Assembly (NCBI RefSeq): GCF_016650635.1
Contig: NZ_JAEKFI010000005.1
Coordinates: 62,001-126,000 of the forward strand
DNA from: Pseudomonas sp. TH43
GTDB lineage: Bacteria; Pseudomonadota; Gammaproteobacteria; Pseudomonadales; Pseudomonadaceae
DNA: 64,000 bases
Reading direction: 5' to 3'
Of the stretch, positions 7,391 to 16,112 are shown piece after piece. The translations under genes and the position numbers were made by a program. The notes under the pieces were generated by a model that saw only the letters and a program-made list of their open reading frames with translations, was not told where the DNA came from and did not search any database. Position 1 is the stretch's first letter; each line of letters opens with the position of its first letter.

Positions 7391-9064
7391 TCAATCTTCG
7401 CGATAGCGACGCAGTTTCAGCTGCTTACCGGCAACGCGAGTGTCCTTCAGTTTGGTCAGGAGTTTGTCCAGACCATCTTCCGGCAGCTCGACGAGGCTGA
7501 AGCTGTCACGCACCTGGATGCGACCGATCGCTTCACGGGCCAGACCACCTTCGTTGAGGATGGCGCCCAGCAGGTTTTTCGCAGCGATACCGTCACGCGC
7601 ACCCAGCGCGGTACGGCAACGAGCACGGCCTTCGCCCAAAGGCATTGGCGCGCGACGCTCGCGGTCACCACGATCAGGACGGTCACCGGTACGCTCAGGA
7701 CGGTCGCCACGCGGTGCGTTGTTCGGCACCAGTGGACGTTCCTTCTCGATCGCCGCCAGGTTCAGCGCTTGACCGTTGGTGGCTTTGCGCAGCAGCGCAG
7801 CAGCCAGAGCACGCGGAGTGCAACCGATGTCTGCAGTCAGACGATCAAGCAGTTCACCGTGAGTCGACTCGGCATCAGCAACCAGCGGCGACAGGCTGTT
7901 GGTCAGTTTCTTGATGCGTGCATCGAGAACTGCCTGTGCGTCCGGCAGGCGGACTTCAGCAACTTTCTGACCGGTTACACGCTCGATCACTTGCAGCATG
8001 CGGCGCTCACGTGGAGTCACCAGCAGCAGTGCACGACCTTCGCGACCGGCACGGCCAGTACGGCCGATACGGTGAACGTAGGATTCCGGATCGTACGGCA
8101 TGTCAACGTTGAACACGTGAGTGATGCGCGGAACGTCCAGACCACGAGCAGCAACGTCGGTCGCCACAACGATGTCCAGACGGCCATCTTTCAGCGAGTC
8201 GATGACGCGCTCACGCTGGTTCTGGGCGATGTCACCGTTCAGCGCAGCGGCTTTGTAGCCTTTGGCGTCGAGGGCACTGGCCAGATCCAGGGTCGCTTGC
8301 TTGGTGCGTACGAACATGATCAGAGCGTCGAAATCTTCCACTTCCAGCAAGCTGAGAACGGCCGAAGTCTTCTGGTCAGCGTGAACCAACAGGTGAGCCT
8401 GTTCGATCGCGGTAACAGTCTGGGTCTTGGTCTGGATCTTCACGTGTTGCGGATCGCGCAGATGGCGTTCGGCAATGGCGCGGATCGACTGCGGCAGGGT
8501 AGCCGAGAACAAAACGGTCTGACGGGTCGCTGGCAGAGCCTTGAAGATGACTTCCAGGTCATCCATAAAGCCCAGCTTCAACATTTCGTCAGCTTCGTCG
8601 AGAACCAGGTGGTTCACGGTCGACAGAACTTTCTCGTCGCGACGCAGGTGGTCGCACAGACGGCCCGGAGTGGCGACAACGATCTGTGCGCCGTTACGGA
8701 TAGCCTTGAGTTGCGGGCCCATCGGCGCGCCGCCGTAAACGGCAACAACGGTGACGCCTGGCATTTGCTTGGCGTAGGTTTCAAAAGCGGTTGCTACTTG
8801 CAGCGCCAACTCTCGGGTTGGCGCCAGGATCAGGGCTTGCGGTTCGCGCTTGGCAGGATCGATGCGGTGCAGAATAGGCAGAGCGAACGCGGCGGTTTTA
8901 CCGGTACCGGTTTGCGCTTGGCCAATCATGTCCTGGCCGGCCATGATGATCGGGATCGATTGCTGCTGAATCGCCGAAGGCTCTTCGTAGCCGGTCGCTG
9001 CGACGGCTGCAAGAATATTCGGGTTAAGATTAAAAGCGGCGAATCCGCCGGTTTCCTGGGTCAT
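7391..9064 (-). CDS. deaD: DEAD-box ATP-dependent RNA helicase (DeaD/CsdA type)
   Basis: RNA helicase of 557 residues that remodels RNA duplexes, probably in ribosome assembly and cold adaptation. It shows the Q motif GYEEPSAIQQQSIP, Walker A AQTGTGKT, DEAD in VLDEADEML, SAT in LFSATLP, VATDVAARGLD and HRIGRTGRAG. After the core comes an Arg/Asp-rich linker (RPERTGDRPDRGDRERR) and a C-terminal DbpA-like RNA-binding domain (NLLGAILNEGGLA to KQLKLRRY). It is shorter than E. coli CsdA. The frame runs on upstream without family similarity; the ATG at 9064 gives the usual MTQETGGFAAF start. Around 240 bases of leader precede it. Confidence 0.92.
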   Translation of the reverse strand: MTQETGGFAAFNLNPNILAAVAATGYEEPSAIQQQSIPIIMAGQDMIGQAQTGTGKTAAFALPILHRIDPAKREPQALILAPTRELALQVATAFETYAKQMPGVTVVAVYGGAPMGPQLKAIRNGAQIVVATPGRLCDHLRRDEKVLSTVNHLVLDEADEMLKLGFMDDLEVIFKALPATRQTVLFSATLPQSIRAIAERHLRDPQHVKIQTKTQTVTAIEQAHLLVHADQKTSAVLSLLEVEDFDALIMFVRTKQATLDLASALDAKGYKAAALNGDIAQNQRERVIDSLKDGRLDIVVATDVAARGLDVPRITHVFNVDMPYDPESYVHRIGRTGRAGREGRALLLVTPRERRMLQVIERVTGQKVAEVRLPDAQAVLDARIKKLTNSLSPLVADAESTHGELLDRLTADIGCTPRALAAALLRKATNGQALNLAAIEKERPLVPNNAPRGDRPERTGDRPDRGDRERRAPMPLGEGRARCRTALGARDGIAAKNLLGAILNEGGLAREAIGRIQVRDSFSLVELPEDGLDKLLTKLKDTRVAGKQLKLRRYRED

Positions 9065-9486
9065 GGGTCTGCCTCTAAGTGCATCCGCAAAGACCCATGC
9101 TCCAAAGCTGCGCATGCCGTGTTGAGACTCAAGAGTCGCCCTGGCAGCTTTGTCGGCGGGGATTTGCGAAAACGAATGAATGAAAAAAAGAATCGTCCGG
9201 GAAGAGCCCGCAATGCGGACGTGCAGCCGAAGCTGACTTCGGGAAATTGCGCTACCTAAACGCGGCCCGGTTAAAGGCCGGCGCGCACTATACCGGATTT
9301 TGCCCAAAAAGGGAGCTTTTTTTATCGTCTGAATGCGTGTGTCACCGCTGTGTAACGGGGTTTTGCGGATAATCGCGCCAAGGTCTATTTTTCAAAGGCC
9401 CGGCCCTGCGGGCGATGACGCTTAAACGATTCACCGACGTGCGGCATTCCGTCGCCGCACCCGCCCTTCCCGCCCGAGGATTTACC
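9065..9486. other. 422-base gap holding the helicase leader and divergent promoter region
   Basis: This gap separates the helicase and crotonase genes. On the minus strand a TATAGT hexamer (about 9288-9293) could be a -10 box for the helicase, but I see no good -35. It would leave a 5' leader of more than 200 bases, as is known for cold-shock helicase mRNAs. No other gene is apparent. Confidence 0.35.
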
Positions 9487-10278
9487 ATGAACCAGCCCTG
9501 CCCCGGCCGCGTCAGCCGAGAACGTCGTGGCCACATGCACTTGATCGGCCTGGATCGAGCGGCCAAGCGCAATGCTTTCGACCTCGACCTGCTCAATGAG
9601 CTAAGCCTGGCTTACGGCGAGTTCGAGGCCGACAGTGAAGCCCGGGTGGCTGTGGTGTTCGGCCACGGCGAGCACTTTACCGCCGGTCTCGATCTAGTGA
9701 ATGCCAGCTCGGCGCTGGCCCAAGGCTGGCGGGTTCCGACCGGCGGTTGTGATCCGTGGGGTGTATTCGTCGGGCCGAGGGTGAGCAAACCGGTAATTGT
9801 CGCTGCGCAGGGTTATTGCCCGACCATCGGTATCGAATTGATGCTGGCTGCTGATATCAATCTTTGTGCGAGCAATACCCGCTTCGCGCAAATGGAAGTA
9901 CAGCGTGGGATCTTTCCTTTTGGTGGCGCGACGTTGCGTTTTCAGCAGATCGCCGGTTGGGGCAACGCGATGCGCTGGTTGCTGACCGGTGACGAGTTTG
10001 ATGCGCACGATGCGTTGCGCTTGGGGTTGGTGCAGGAAGTGATGGCCAGTGAGGATTTGCTGCCACGGGCGATTGAATTGGCCGAACGGATTGCCCGGCA
10101 GGCACCGTTAGGGGTGCAGGCAACGTTGATGTCGGCGCGCCAGGCGCGGTATGAGGGTGAGACGGCGGCGGCACAGGGATTGCCGGCGTTGGTGAAGAAG
10201 TTGCTGGCGAGCGAGGATGCCAAGGAGGGGGTACGGTCGTTGGTGGAACGGCGCCCCGGAATATTCAAAGGTATTTGA
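9487..10278 (+). CDS. Enoyl-CoA hydratase/isomerase (crotonase family)
   Basis: Crotonase-fold protein of 263 residues acting on an acyl-CoA in the cytoplasm. The two oxyanion-hole segments are visible: FTAGLDLVNA after VVFGHGEH, and YCPTIGIELMLAADI. The segment GIFPFGGATLRF follows. The ATG at 9487 has GAGGA upstream; the frame extends further but without family resemblance. The exact reaction (hydratase, isomerase or other) and substrate cannot be fixed from the motifs. It is followed by a REP pair and has no catabolic neighbours. Confidence 0.88.
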   Translation: MNQPCPGRVSRERRGHMHLIGLDRAAKRNAFDLDLLNELSLAYGEFEADSEARVAVVFGHGEHFTAGLDLVNASSALAQGWRVPTGGCDPWGVFVGPRVSKPVIVAAQGYCPTIGIELMLAADINLCASNTRFAQMEVQRGIFPFGGATLRFQQIAGWGNAMRWLLTGDEFDAHDALRLGLVQEVMASEDLLPRAIELAERIARQAPLGVQATLMSARQARYEGETAAAQGLPALVKKLLASEDAKEGVRSLVERRPGIFKGI

Positions 10279-10299
10279 AACAGGTGGCGGTCATGCCGA

Positions 10300-10396
10300 C
10301 CCCATCGCGGGCAAGCCCGCTCCCACAGGTTCCGCGCCGTACACAAAATCTGTGAAGGACACGGTCACTGTGGGAGCGGGCTTGCCCGCGATGGGG
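10300..10396. repeat. REP inverted pair (REPIN-like)
   Basis: Two perfectly complementary 28-base arms (10300-10327 and 10369-10396), containing 'gcgggcaagcccgctcccac', face each other across 41 bases. The same family recurs at 63725-63817, with variants at 12698-12792, 17610-17702 and 29330-29416. Confidence 0.92.
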
Positions 10397-10413
10397 CCGG
10401 CACATTCAGCGAA

Positions 10414-11169
10414 TCATGTGGCCGGGCGAATCGCCTTGATCAACGACTCCAGCGAGTAGCCCAACTGCGGCGCCAGTGCTTCGGCCCGGGCGCTCAGCGC
10501 CTGCATGTCCAGCTCCTGATCGAGGTCCGCCGGCACCAGCAGAATCACATTGCCCTCCTTCACCGGCAGCTCCCAGTAATGCCGGTGATAGAGCCCGCGC
10601 AACAGCGCCGCGCCCAGTGGCTGGCCATCATCGGTAGCCCACTGGTTGATCACCAGCCAGCCACCTGGATTCAAACGCTTCTGGCAATCACCGAGAAAAC
10701 CCCACGCCAGATGCCCGACACCCGGCCCGACGTCAGTGTAGAGGTCGACGAAGATCAGATCCGCAGGTTCCGCCGTCGGCAACAACTCCAACGCATCACC
10801 GACACGGATATACAAACGCGGATCATCGTCCAGCCCAAGGTATTCGATGGCCAGGCGCGGCACGTCCGGGCGCAACTCGATGGCTTCGACGTCTTCCAGC
10901 GGCAAGAACTTGAGGCACGCCTGAGTCAACGTCCCCGCACCCAGCCCGAGAAACAGCGCACTCTCCGGCAGCTCATGGCACAACGCGCCGATCAGCATCG
11001 CGCGGGTGTAGTCGTATTCCAGCCAGCTCGGGTCAGCAGTGAACACGCAGCTCTGCTCGATCGCATCACCGAATTCCAGAAAGCGATAATCAGCCACTTC
11101 CAGCACGCGAATCACGCCGAACTCATCCTGTACTTCGGCGAGCAGATGCTCGACGCGCTCCTCAGTCAT
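10414..11169 (-). CDS. Spermidine-synthase-like methyltransferase-fold protein
   Basis: A 251-residue protein with the Rossmann-like fold shared by polyamine synthases and SAM methyltransferases. Motif I is LFLGLGAGTLTQACLKF near residue 72, an acidic DVEAIELRPDV follows, and DLIFVDLYTD near residue 137 is the polyamine-synthase-like catalytic loop region. It is shorter than true spermidine synthases and I see no clear N-terminal beta-domain. Whether it makes polyamines is therefore doubtful, although automatic annotation usually says spermidine synthase. It is divergent from the class II DAHP synthase gene. Confidence 0.75.
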   Translation of the reverse strand: MTEERVEHLLAEVQDEFGVIRVLEVADYRFLEFGDAIEQSCVFTADPSWLEYDYTRAMLIGALCHELPESALFLGLGAGTLTQACLKFLPLEDVEAIELRPDVPRLAIEYLGLDDDPRLYIRVGDALELLPTAEPADLIFVDLYTDVGPGVGHLAWGFLGDCQKRLNPGGWLVINQWATDDGQPLGAALLRGLYHRHYWELPVKEGNVILLVPADLDQELDMQALSARAEALAPQLGYSLESLIKAIRPAT

Positions 11170-11320
11170 TTCGTCTCCTGATGGTCACCGGGCGCGGTGA
11201 CGCGATGGCACCGCTATGGCGCCGTGGCAAAACGGCGATTGTCGGCGAAGGGGCAGGAACAGGTCACGCACTAATTTGCTGATACCATGGCCTTCCGTGC
11301 GTAGAACCTTAGAGACCGTG

Positions 11321-12667
11321 ATGAGCCAACCGTGGAGCCCTGACAGCTGGCGCGCCCTGCCGATCCAGCAACAACCCCAATACCCCGACGCCGCGCACCT
11401 GCGCCAGGTCGAGCAAACCCTGGCCAGTTATCCGCCATTGGTGTTTGCCGGCGAGGCGCGCGAACTGCGCCGTCAGTTTGCCGAAGTGACTCAGGGCCGG
11501 GCGTTCCTGCTGCAGGGCGGCGATTGCGCGGAAAGCTTCGCCGAATTCTCCGCAGCGAAGATTCGCGACACCTTTAAAGTGTTGCTGCAAATGGCGATCG
11601 TCATGACCTTCGCGGCCGGTTGCCCGGTGGTCAAGGTCGGGCGCATGGCCGGTCAGTTCGCCAAGCCGCGTTCGGCCAACGACGAGACTATCGACGGCGT
11701 GACCCTGCCCGCCTACCGTGGCGACATCGTCAACGGCATCGGCTTCGACGAAAAGAGCCGCGTGCCGGATCCGGAACGCCTGCTGCAATCCTATCACCAG
11801 TCCACCGCGACGCTGAACCTGTTGCGCGCCTTCGCCCAAGGCGGTTTTGCCGACCTGCATCAGGTGCACAAATGGAACCTCGATTTCATTGCCAACTCGG
11901 CGCTGGCCGAGAAGTACAGCCACCTCGCCGATCGCATCGATGAAACGCTGGCGTTCATGCGTGCCTGCGGCATGGACAGCTCGCCGCAACTGCGCGAAAC
12001 CAGCTTTTTCACCGCTCACGAAGCGCTGCTGCTGAACTACGAAGAAGCCTTCGTGCGTCGCGACAGCCTGACCAATGATTACTACGATTGCTCGGCGCAC
12101 ATGCTCTGGATCGGCGACCGTACCCGTCAGCTCGACGGTGCGCATGTCGAATTCCTTCGCGGCGTGAACAACCCGATCGGCGTCAAAGTCGGCCCGAGCA
12201 TGAACCCGGACGACCTGATTCGCCTGATCGACGTGCTCAACCCGAGCAACGACCCGGGCCGCCTGAACCTCATCGCGCGCATGGGCGCGAACAAGGTCGG
12301 CGATCACCTGCCAGCGCTGATTCGTGCAGTGCAGCGTGAAGGCAAGCAGGTGCTGTGGAGTTCCGACCCGATGCACGGCAACACCATCAAGGCCAGCAGC
12401 GGCTACAAGACCCGCGACTTCGCGCAAATCCTTGGTGAGGTCAAACAGTTCTTCCAGGTGCACGAAGCAGAAGGCACTTATGCCGGCGGTATTCACATCG
12501 AGATGACCGGGCAAAATGTCACCGAGTGCATTGGTGGCGCGCGGCCGATTACTGAAGACGGGTTGTCGGATCGGTATCACACGCATTGTGATCCGCGGAT
12601 GAATGCTGATCAGTCGCTGGAGTTGGCGTTCCTGATTGCTGAAACCCTGAAGCAAGTCCGCCGCTGA
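11321..12667 (+). CDS. Class II 3-deoxy-7-phosphoheptulonate (DAHP) synthase
   Basis: First enzyme of the shikimate pathway, condensing phosphoenolpyruvate with erythrose 4-phosphate. The 448-residue size and signatures identify the plant-like class II family: LLQGGDCAESFAEF with the metal-binding cysteine, KVGRMAGQFAKPRS, YRGDIVNG, the C-terminal metal and substrate region WSSDPMHGNT and GGIHIEMTGQNVTEC. The ATG at 11321 begins MSQPWSPDSWRALP, as in other Pseudomonas sequences. A class I DAHP synthase lies at 25814, so the window encodes two unrelated enzymes for the same reaction, usually with different feedback control. A REP pair follows. Confidence 0.95.
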   Translation: MSQPWSPDSWRALPIQQQPQYPDAAHLRQVEQTLASYPPLVFAGEARELRRQFAEVTQGRAFLLQGGDCAESFAEFSAAKIRDTFKVLLQMAIVMTFAAGCPVVKVGRMAGQFAKPRSANDETIDGVTLPAYRGDIVNGIGFDEKSRVPDPERLLQSYHQSTATLNLLRAFAQGGFADLHQVHKWNLDFIANSALAEKYSHLADRIDETLAFMRACGMDSSPQLRETSFFTAHEALLLNYEEAFVRRDSLTNDYYDCSAHMLWIGDRTRQLDGAHVEFLRGVNNPIGVKVGPSMNPDDLIRLIDVLNPSNDPGRLNLIARMGANKVGDHLPALIRAVQREGKQVLWSSDPMHGNTIKASSGYKTRDFAQILGEVKQFFQVHEAEGTYAGGIHIEMTGQNVTECIGGARPITEDGLSDRYHTHCDPRMNADQSLELAFLIAETLKQVRR

Positions 12668-12697
12668 GGCTGGACATCTTTATCGCCTGACCTGGCC

Positions 12698-12792
12698 CCA
12701 TCGCTGGCAAGCCAGGCTCCCACACGATTCGCGTCGTACACAGATTTTGTGACCGACCCGATCACTGTGGGAGCTTGGCTTGCCAGCGATGG
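12698..12792. repeat. REP inverted pair
   Basis: Arms of 27 bases (12698-12724 and 12766-12792), with one mismatch, read 'ccatcgctggcaagccaggc' outward. This is a variant of the main REP family and sits between two converging genes. Confidence 0.88.
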
Positions 12793-12799
12793 CGTCCGC

Positions 12800-14026
12800 T
12801 CAATCGCTCCCGATCTGCGTCAATGCCACCCGCAACCGTGCGGCACTCTCGCGCTGACAATTCAGCTGCACCCGCGCAAGCCCCAACCAATTCGCCATCC
12901 GCCGCAAATTCACCGCCAGCGCCAACATGCCCTGCTCATCCAACCCCGTTTTCTCTTCGTGCACTGCATGCACCGCCAACCGTCCTGACGCCCGCTCGGC
13001 GCGCAGATCGACCCGCGCAGCAATGCGCTCGTTGTGCAAAAACGGCAACACGTAATAGCCGTAAACCCGCTTGTCCTGCGGTGTGTAAATCTCCAGCCGA
13101 TAGCGGAAGTCGAACAGCCGCTCCGTCCGGCTACGCTCCCAAATCAACGAATCGAAGGGCGACAGCAGCGCACTGGCGACAACCTTGCGCGGGACTTTCG
13201 GCTCCGCCAGGCAATAAGCGATCTGCCGCCAACCGGCGACTTCGCACATTTGCAGTTGCCCCGCCTCAACCAGTTCCGCCAAACGCGGACGCGCGTCAGC
13301 AGGATTCAGACGAAAGTAATCACGCAGATCTTTTTCGGTGCCAACGCCCAGTGCCTGCGCTGCGTGCAGCAGCAACCCACGCTGCGCCTGGGCTTCATCG
13401 GGGAGCGCTTGTTGCAGGGTCGATAACGGGAGCACCCGCTCCGGCAAATCGTACAAACGCTCAAAACCGCGCCGTCCGGCCACCGTCACCTCACCGGCAG
13501 CGAACAACCATTCCAGCGCATGCTTCTCCGCACTCCAGTCCCACCATTGGCCGGGCTTGCCTTCGCGAGTCGACAGACTGCCAGCACCCAATGCGCCACG
13601 CTCTTCGACTGCGCTCAATACCCGGCGCACCACGTCTGGCTGCTCGCGGCCAAACTTTGCCAATTGCTGATAGATATCTTCGCCACGCCTGGCCCGCTGC
13701 ATCCGCCAGCCCATCAGCGGATACATCGACAGCGGCAGCAACGACGCCTCGTGCCCCCAGTATTCAAACAACGTACGACGTCGCCCTGAACTCCAGGCGG
13801 CCTGGTCGAGCAAATCGGAAGAATAGGCGCCGAGACGGGAAAACAGCGGCAGGTAGTGCGAGCGCACAACAGCGTTGACGGAATCAATCTGCAAAAGGCC
13901 CAGCCGTTCGATCAGCCGGTTGACGTGCGTTGCCTTGACGGTCGGCGGCTGGCGCCCGTTGAATCCTTGGGCAGCCAGCGCCAGACGTCGAGCCTGATTG
14001 AGGGAAAAGGACAGTGTCGCGCGCAT
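12800..14026 (-). CDS. YcaQ/AlkX-type winged-helix protein (HTH_42)
   Basis: A 408-residue protein of the HTH_42 family, represented by E. coli YcaQ, a DNA glycosylase that unhooks interstrand crosslinks. Visible family segments are SLNQARRLALAAQGF at the N-terminus, LGLLQIDSVNAVVRSHY, LFEYWGHEASLLP near residue 85, LSPFDSLIWERSRTERLF near residue 305 and KRVYGYYVLPFLHN. The ATG at 14026 has GGAG with six-base spacing; an upstream ATG at 14032 lacks proper spacing. Function as a crosslink glycosylase is inferred from the family. It stands alone between a REP pair and the DUF1127 gene. Confidence 0.85.
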   Translation of the reverse strand: MRATLSFSLNQARRLALAAQGFNGRQPPTVKATHVNRLIERLGLLQIDSVNAVVRSHYLPLFSRLGAYSSDLLDQAAWSSGRRRTLFEYWGHEASLLPLSMYPLMGWRMQRARRGEDIYQQLAKFGREQPDVVRRVLSAVEERGALGAGSLSTREGKPGQWWDWSAEKHALEWLFAAGEVTVAGRRGFERLYDLPERVLPLSTLQQALPDEAQAQRGLLLHAAQALGVGTEKDLRDYFRLNPADARPRLAELVEAGQLQMCEVAGWRQIAYCLAEPKVPRKVVASALLSPFDSLIWERSRTERLFDFRYRLEIYTPQDKRVYGYYVLPFLHNERIAARVDLRAERASGRLAVHAVHEEKTGLDEQGMLALAVNLRRMANWLGLARVQLNCQRESAARLRVALTQIGSD

Positions 14027-14090
14027 GAGCATCTCCTTGTCTGCTCGCAACCTACCTCACCTGAAAGTTGTTTGTGTAGTAATCCCCTGA

Positions 14091-14312
14091 TCATTTGTGC
14101 ATTGGGTCGTCCCAGAACGGCCGCACCGCTTCATGTTCGACATCGGCACGGCTGATCCCGATGTCCTTCAACGCTTCGTCACTCAGACTGGCGAGCAACT
14201 CACGTTCGCGGTGCAGTTCGTACCAGCGGCTAAACTTGTGCAGCAAATCGGAAACGATATGGCCGTGACCGGCAAATTTATCGTCCCTTACATACTCGCT
14301 TTGACCTTTCAT
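14091..14312 (-). CDS. DUF1127 small protein
   Basis: A 73-residue protein whose C-terminal half (LASLSDEALKDIGISRADVEHEA) is the DUF1127/YjiS motif, a small arginine-rich family found as stress- or RNA-associated proteins in proteobacteria. The start at 14312 has GGAGG eight bases upstream; an ATG 15 bases further upstream overlaps that site and is less likely. It is divergent from a LysR regulator across 60 bases, which may control it. Function is unknown in Pseudomonas. Confidence 0.88.
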   Translation of the reverse strand: MKGQSEYVRDDKFAGHGHIVSDLLHKFSRWYELHRERELLASLSDEALKDIGISRADVEHEAVRPFWDDPMHK

Positions 14313-14372
14313 CGTGTTGCCCTCCATGTGGATGGCTCAAGTCTCGCGCCGGCGCTAAGATCAATCCAACGA

Positions 14373-15263
14373 ATGTTTCTGATGGCATGCATCACGGAGA
14401 TTCATCAATTGTCGGCCTACCCAAGTATCGATACCGATGTACTGCGCACCTTTGTCGCGATTGCCGACCAGGGTGGCTTTACCCGCGCAGGCGAGATGGT
14501 CAACCGCACGCAATCGGCGGTGAGCATGCAGATGAAGCGTCTGGAAGAAGACGTTTTGCAGCGCCAGCTATTCGAGCGCGAAGGCCGTCAGGTGCGCCTG
14601 ACTGCGGAAGGCCAGGTGCTGCTCGGGTATGCGCGGCGCATCCTCAAACTGCACAGCGAAGTGTTCAACACGTTGCGCGAGCCACACATGGTCGGCACCG
14701 TGCGCATTGGTACGCCGGATGATTACGTGATGCGCTTTCTGCCGGGGATCCTCTCGCGATTCGCACAGTTCTATCCGCTGATCCAGATCGAAGTGCACTG
14801 CGAGTCGACCAAACAACTGCTGCAACGCACCGATCTCGATCTATCGATCGTCACTCGCGAGCCGGGCAACGAGATCGGCCAATTGCTGCGCAAGGAGCGT
14901 TTCGTCTGGGCCGAGGCGCAAAACTTCAGCGCCCACGAGCAAACACCGCTGCCACTGGCGATGTTCAACAGTGATTGTTTCTGCCGCTTGTGGGCGTGCA
15001 ACGCGCTGGACGCGATGGGCCGCGATTACCGTATCGCCTACAACAGCACCAGTTTGTCGGCGCTGATGGCCGTGGTCAGCGCAGGTCTGGCGATTACCGC
15101 CCAACTGGAAAGTCTGATCACCCCGGACATGCGCATTCTCGGCGCCGCCGAAGACCTGCCATTGCTGCCCGAGGCGAGCATTATGCTGATCCGCAACCTG
15201 AACAATCCGTCGCCGATCACCGAGTGCCTGGCCGAGCACATCGTCGAAGGTTTCAAACTTTAA
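14373..15263 (+). CDS. LysR-family transcriptional regulator
   Basis: LysR-type regulator of 296 residues. The N-terminal winged helix-turn-helix is clear (DVLRTFVAIADQGGFTRAG, then TQSAVSMQMKRLEEDV), followed by a linker helix and a periplasmic-binding-like effector domain from about residue 95 (GTVRIGTPDDYVMRFLPGIL). Starts at 14373 and 14382 are both possible; neither has a strong ribosome binding site. It is divergent from the DUF1127 gene. Its 3' end overlaps the convergent TauE permease gene by 11 bases. Effector and targets are unknown. Confidence 0.92.
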   Translation: MFLMACITEIHQLSAYPSIDTDVLRTFVAIADQGGFTRAGEMVNRTQSAVSMQMKRLEEDVLQRQLFEREGRQVRLTAEGQVLLGYARRILKLHSEVFNTLREPHMVGTVRIGTPDDYVMRFLPGILSRFAQFYPLIQIEVHCESTKQLLQRTDLDLSIVTREPGNEIGQLLRKERFVWAEAQNFSAHEQTPLPLAMFNSDCFCRLWACNALDAMGRDYRIAYNSTSLSALMAVVSAGLAITAQLESLITPDMRILGAAEDLPLLPEASIMLIRNLNNPSPITECLAEHIVEGFKL

Positions 15264-15999
15264 ACGCGAGCATCACCGCACACAGCACCAGAAAGCCGCA
15301 AAACAGCCCACGCAGGAGTTTCTCCGGCATCGCGTGGGCGACCTTCACCCCCCAACTGATGCTGGCCAGACCGCCGATGGCGAGCGGCAAGCCGATCATC
15401 CAGTCCACTTCGTGGTGCACCGCGTAAGTCACCAGGGTGACGCCAGTGCTTGGCAATGCCAGCGCCAGCGACAAACCCTGGGCAACCACTTGCGTGGTAC
15501 CGAACAGGCTGGTCAGCACCGGCGTCGCTACCACCGCCCCACCAACACCGAACAACCCTCCCATGGTCCCGGACGCCGCACCGAGTACGCCGAGCCACGG
15601 CCACGAATAACGCATTTCGGAAGTGGTAGCGGGTTGACGACCGAACATTTTCAGCAGGTTGTAGGCCGACAGCACCACAAGAAACGCGACGAAGCCGATA
15701 CGCATGGTTTGCGCATCAATGCCCATCGCCCAGATCGAGCCGATCCAGGCAAAGCAGAATCCCATTACCGCCAACGGCAAAGCGTGGCGCAGTTCGATGC
15801 GATTGCGCTGGTGGTAGCGCCACAGCGCCAGCATCACGTTGGGCACCACCATCACCAGCGCCGTGCCCTGGGCAATCTGTTGATCCAGCCCGAACCACAC
15901 GCCGAGCAATGGAATGGCAATCAAACCGCCACCGATGCCGAAGATACCTCCGAGCGTGCCGAGCGCCGCGCCGAACAGCAGGTACAACAAAAACTCCAT
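15253..15999 (-). CDS. TauE/SafE-family permease
   Basis: An integral membrane protein of about 248 residues with roughly eight hydrophobic segments and the family repeat seen twice: LGGIFGIGGGLIAIPLL near the N-terminus and TMGGLFGVGGAVVATPVL in the middle. TauE/SafE proteins are thought to export sulfite, sulfoacetate or other small organosulfur anions. Possible starts are ATG 15999, GTG 16002 and TTG 16008; AGGA spacing favours GTG 16002, so the N-terminus is uncertain by three residues. It is divergent from a LysR regulator (16113), a common arrangement for a regulator and its exporter target. Confidence 0.9.
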   Translation of the reverse strand: MEFLLYLLFGAALGTLGGIFGIGGGLIAIPLLGVWFGLDQQIAQGTALVMVVPNVMLALWRYHQRNRIELRHALPLAVMGFCFAWIGSIWAMGIDAQTMRIGFVAFLVVLSAYNLLKMFGRQPATTSEMRYSWPWLGVLGAASGTMGGLFGVGGAVVATPVLTSLFGTTQVVAQGLSLALALPSTGVTLVTYAVHHEVDWMIGLPLAIGGLASISWGVKVAHAMPEKLLRGLFCGFLVLCAVMLAFKV

Positions 16000-16112
16000 C
16001 ACAGCCAAATTCCTCTTACGTCAGGCGATTCATCCTACGCAGTCACGGCTGGCGGGGAAACGCACAGCAACGCACAATGGCTGTGCCGATATCGCACAAG
16101 CGTTGAATCCAC

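Noticed and set aside
7769..9259. A 496-codon open frame antisense to the helicase gene
   Set aside because: It lies opposite a gene with complete DEAD-box motifs, its product shows no family features, and long antisense frames are common in GC-rich genomes.
10300..10396. Repeated sequences as a CRISPR array
   Set aside because: The repeats are inverted pairs dispersed between genes, not direct repeats with regular spacers, and no cas gene is present.
11309..12655. A 448-codon open frame antisense to the class II DAHP synthase
   Set aside because: The sense strand encodes a full enzyme with all motifs; the antisense product looks like random His/Gln/Val-rich sequence.
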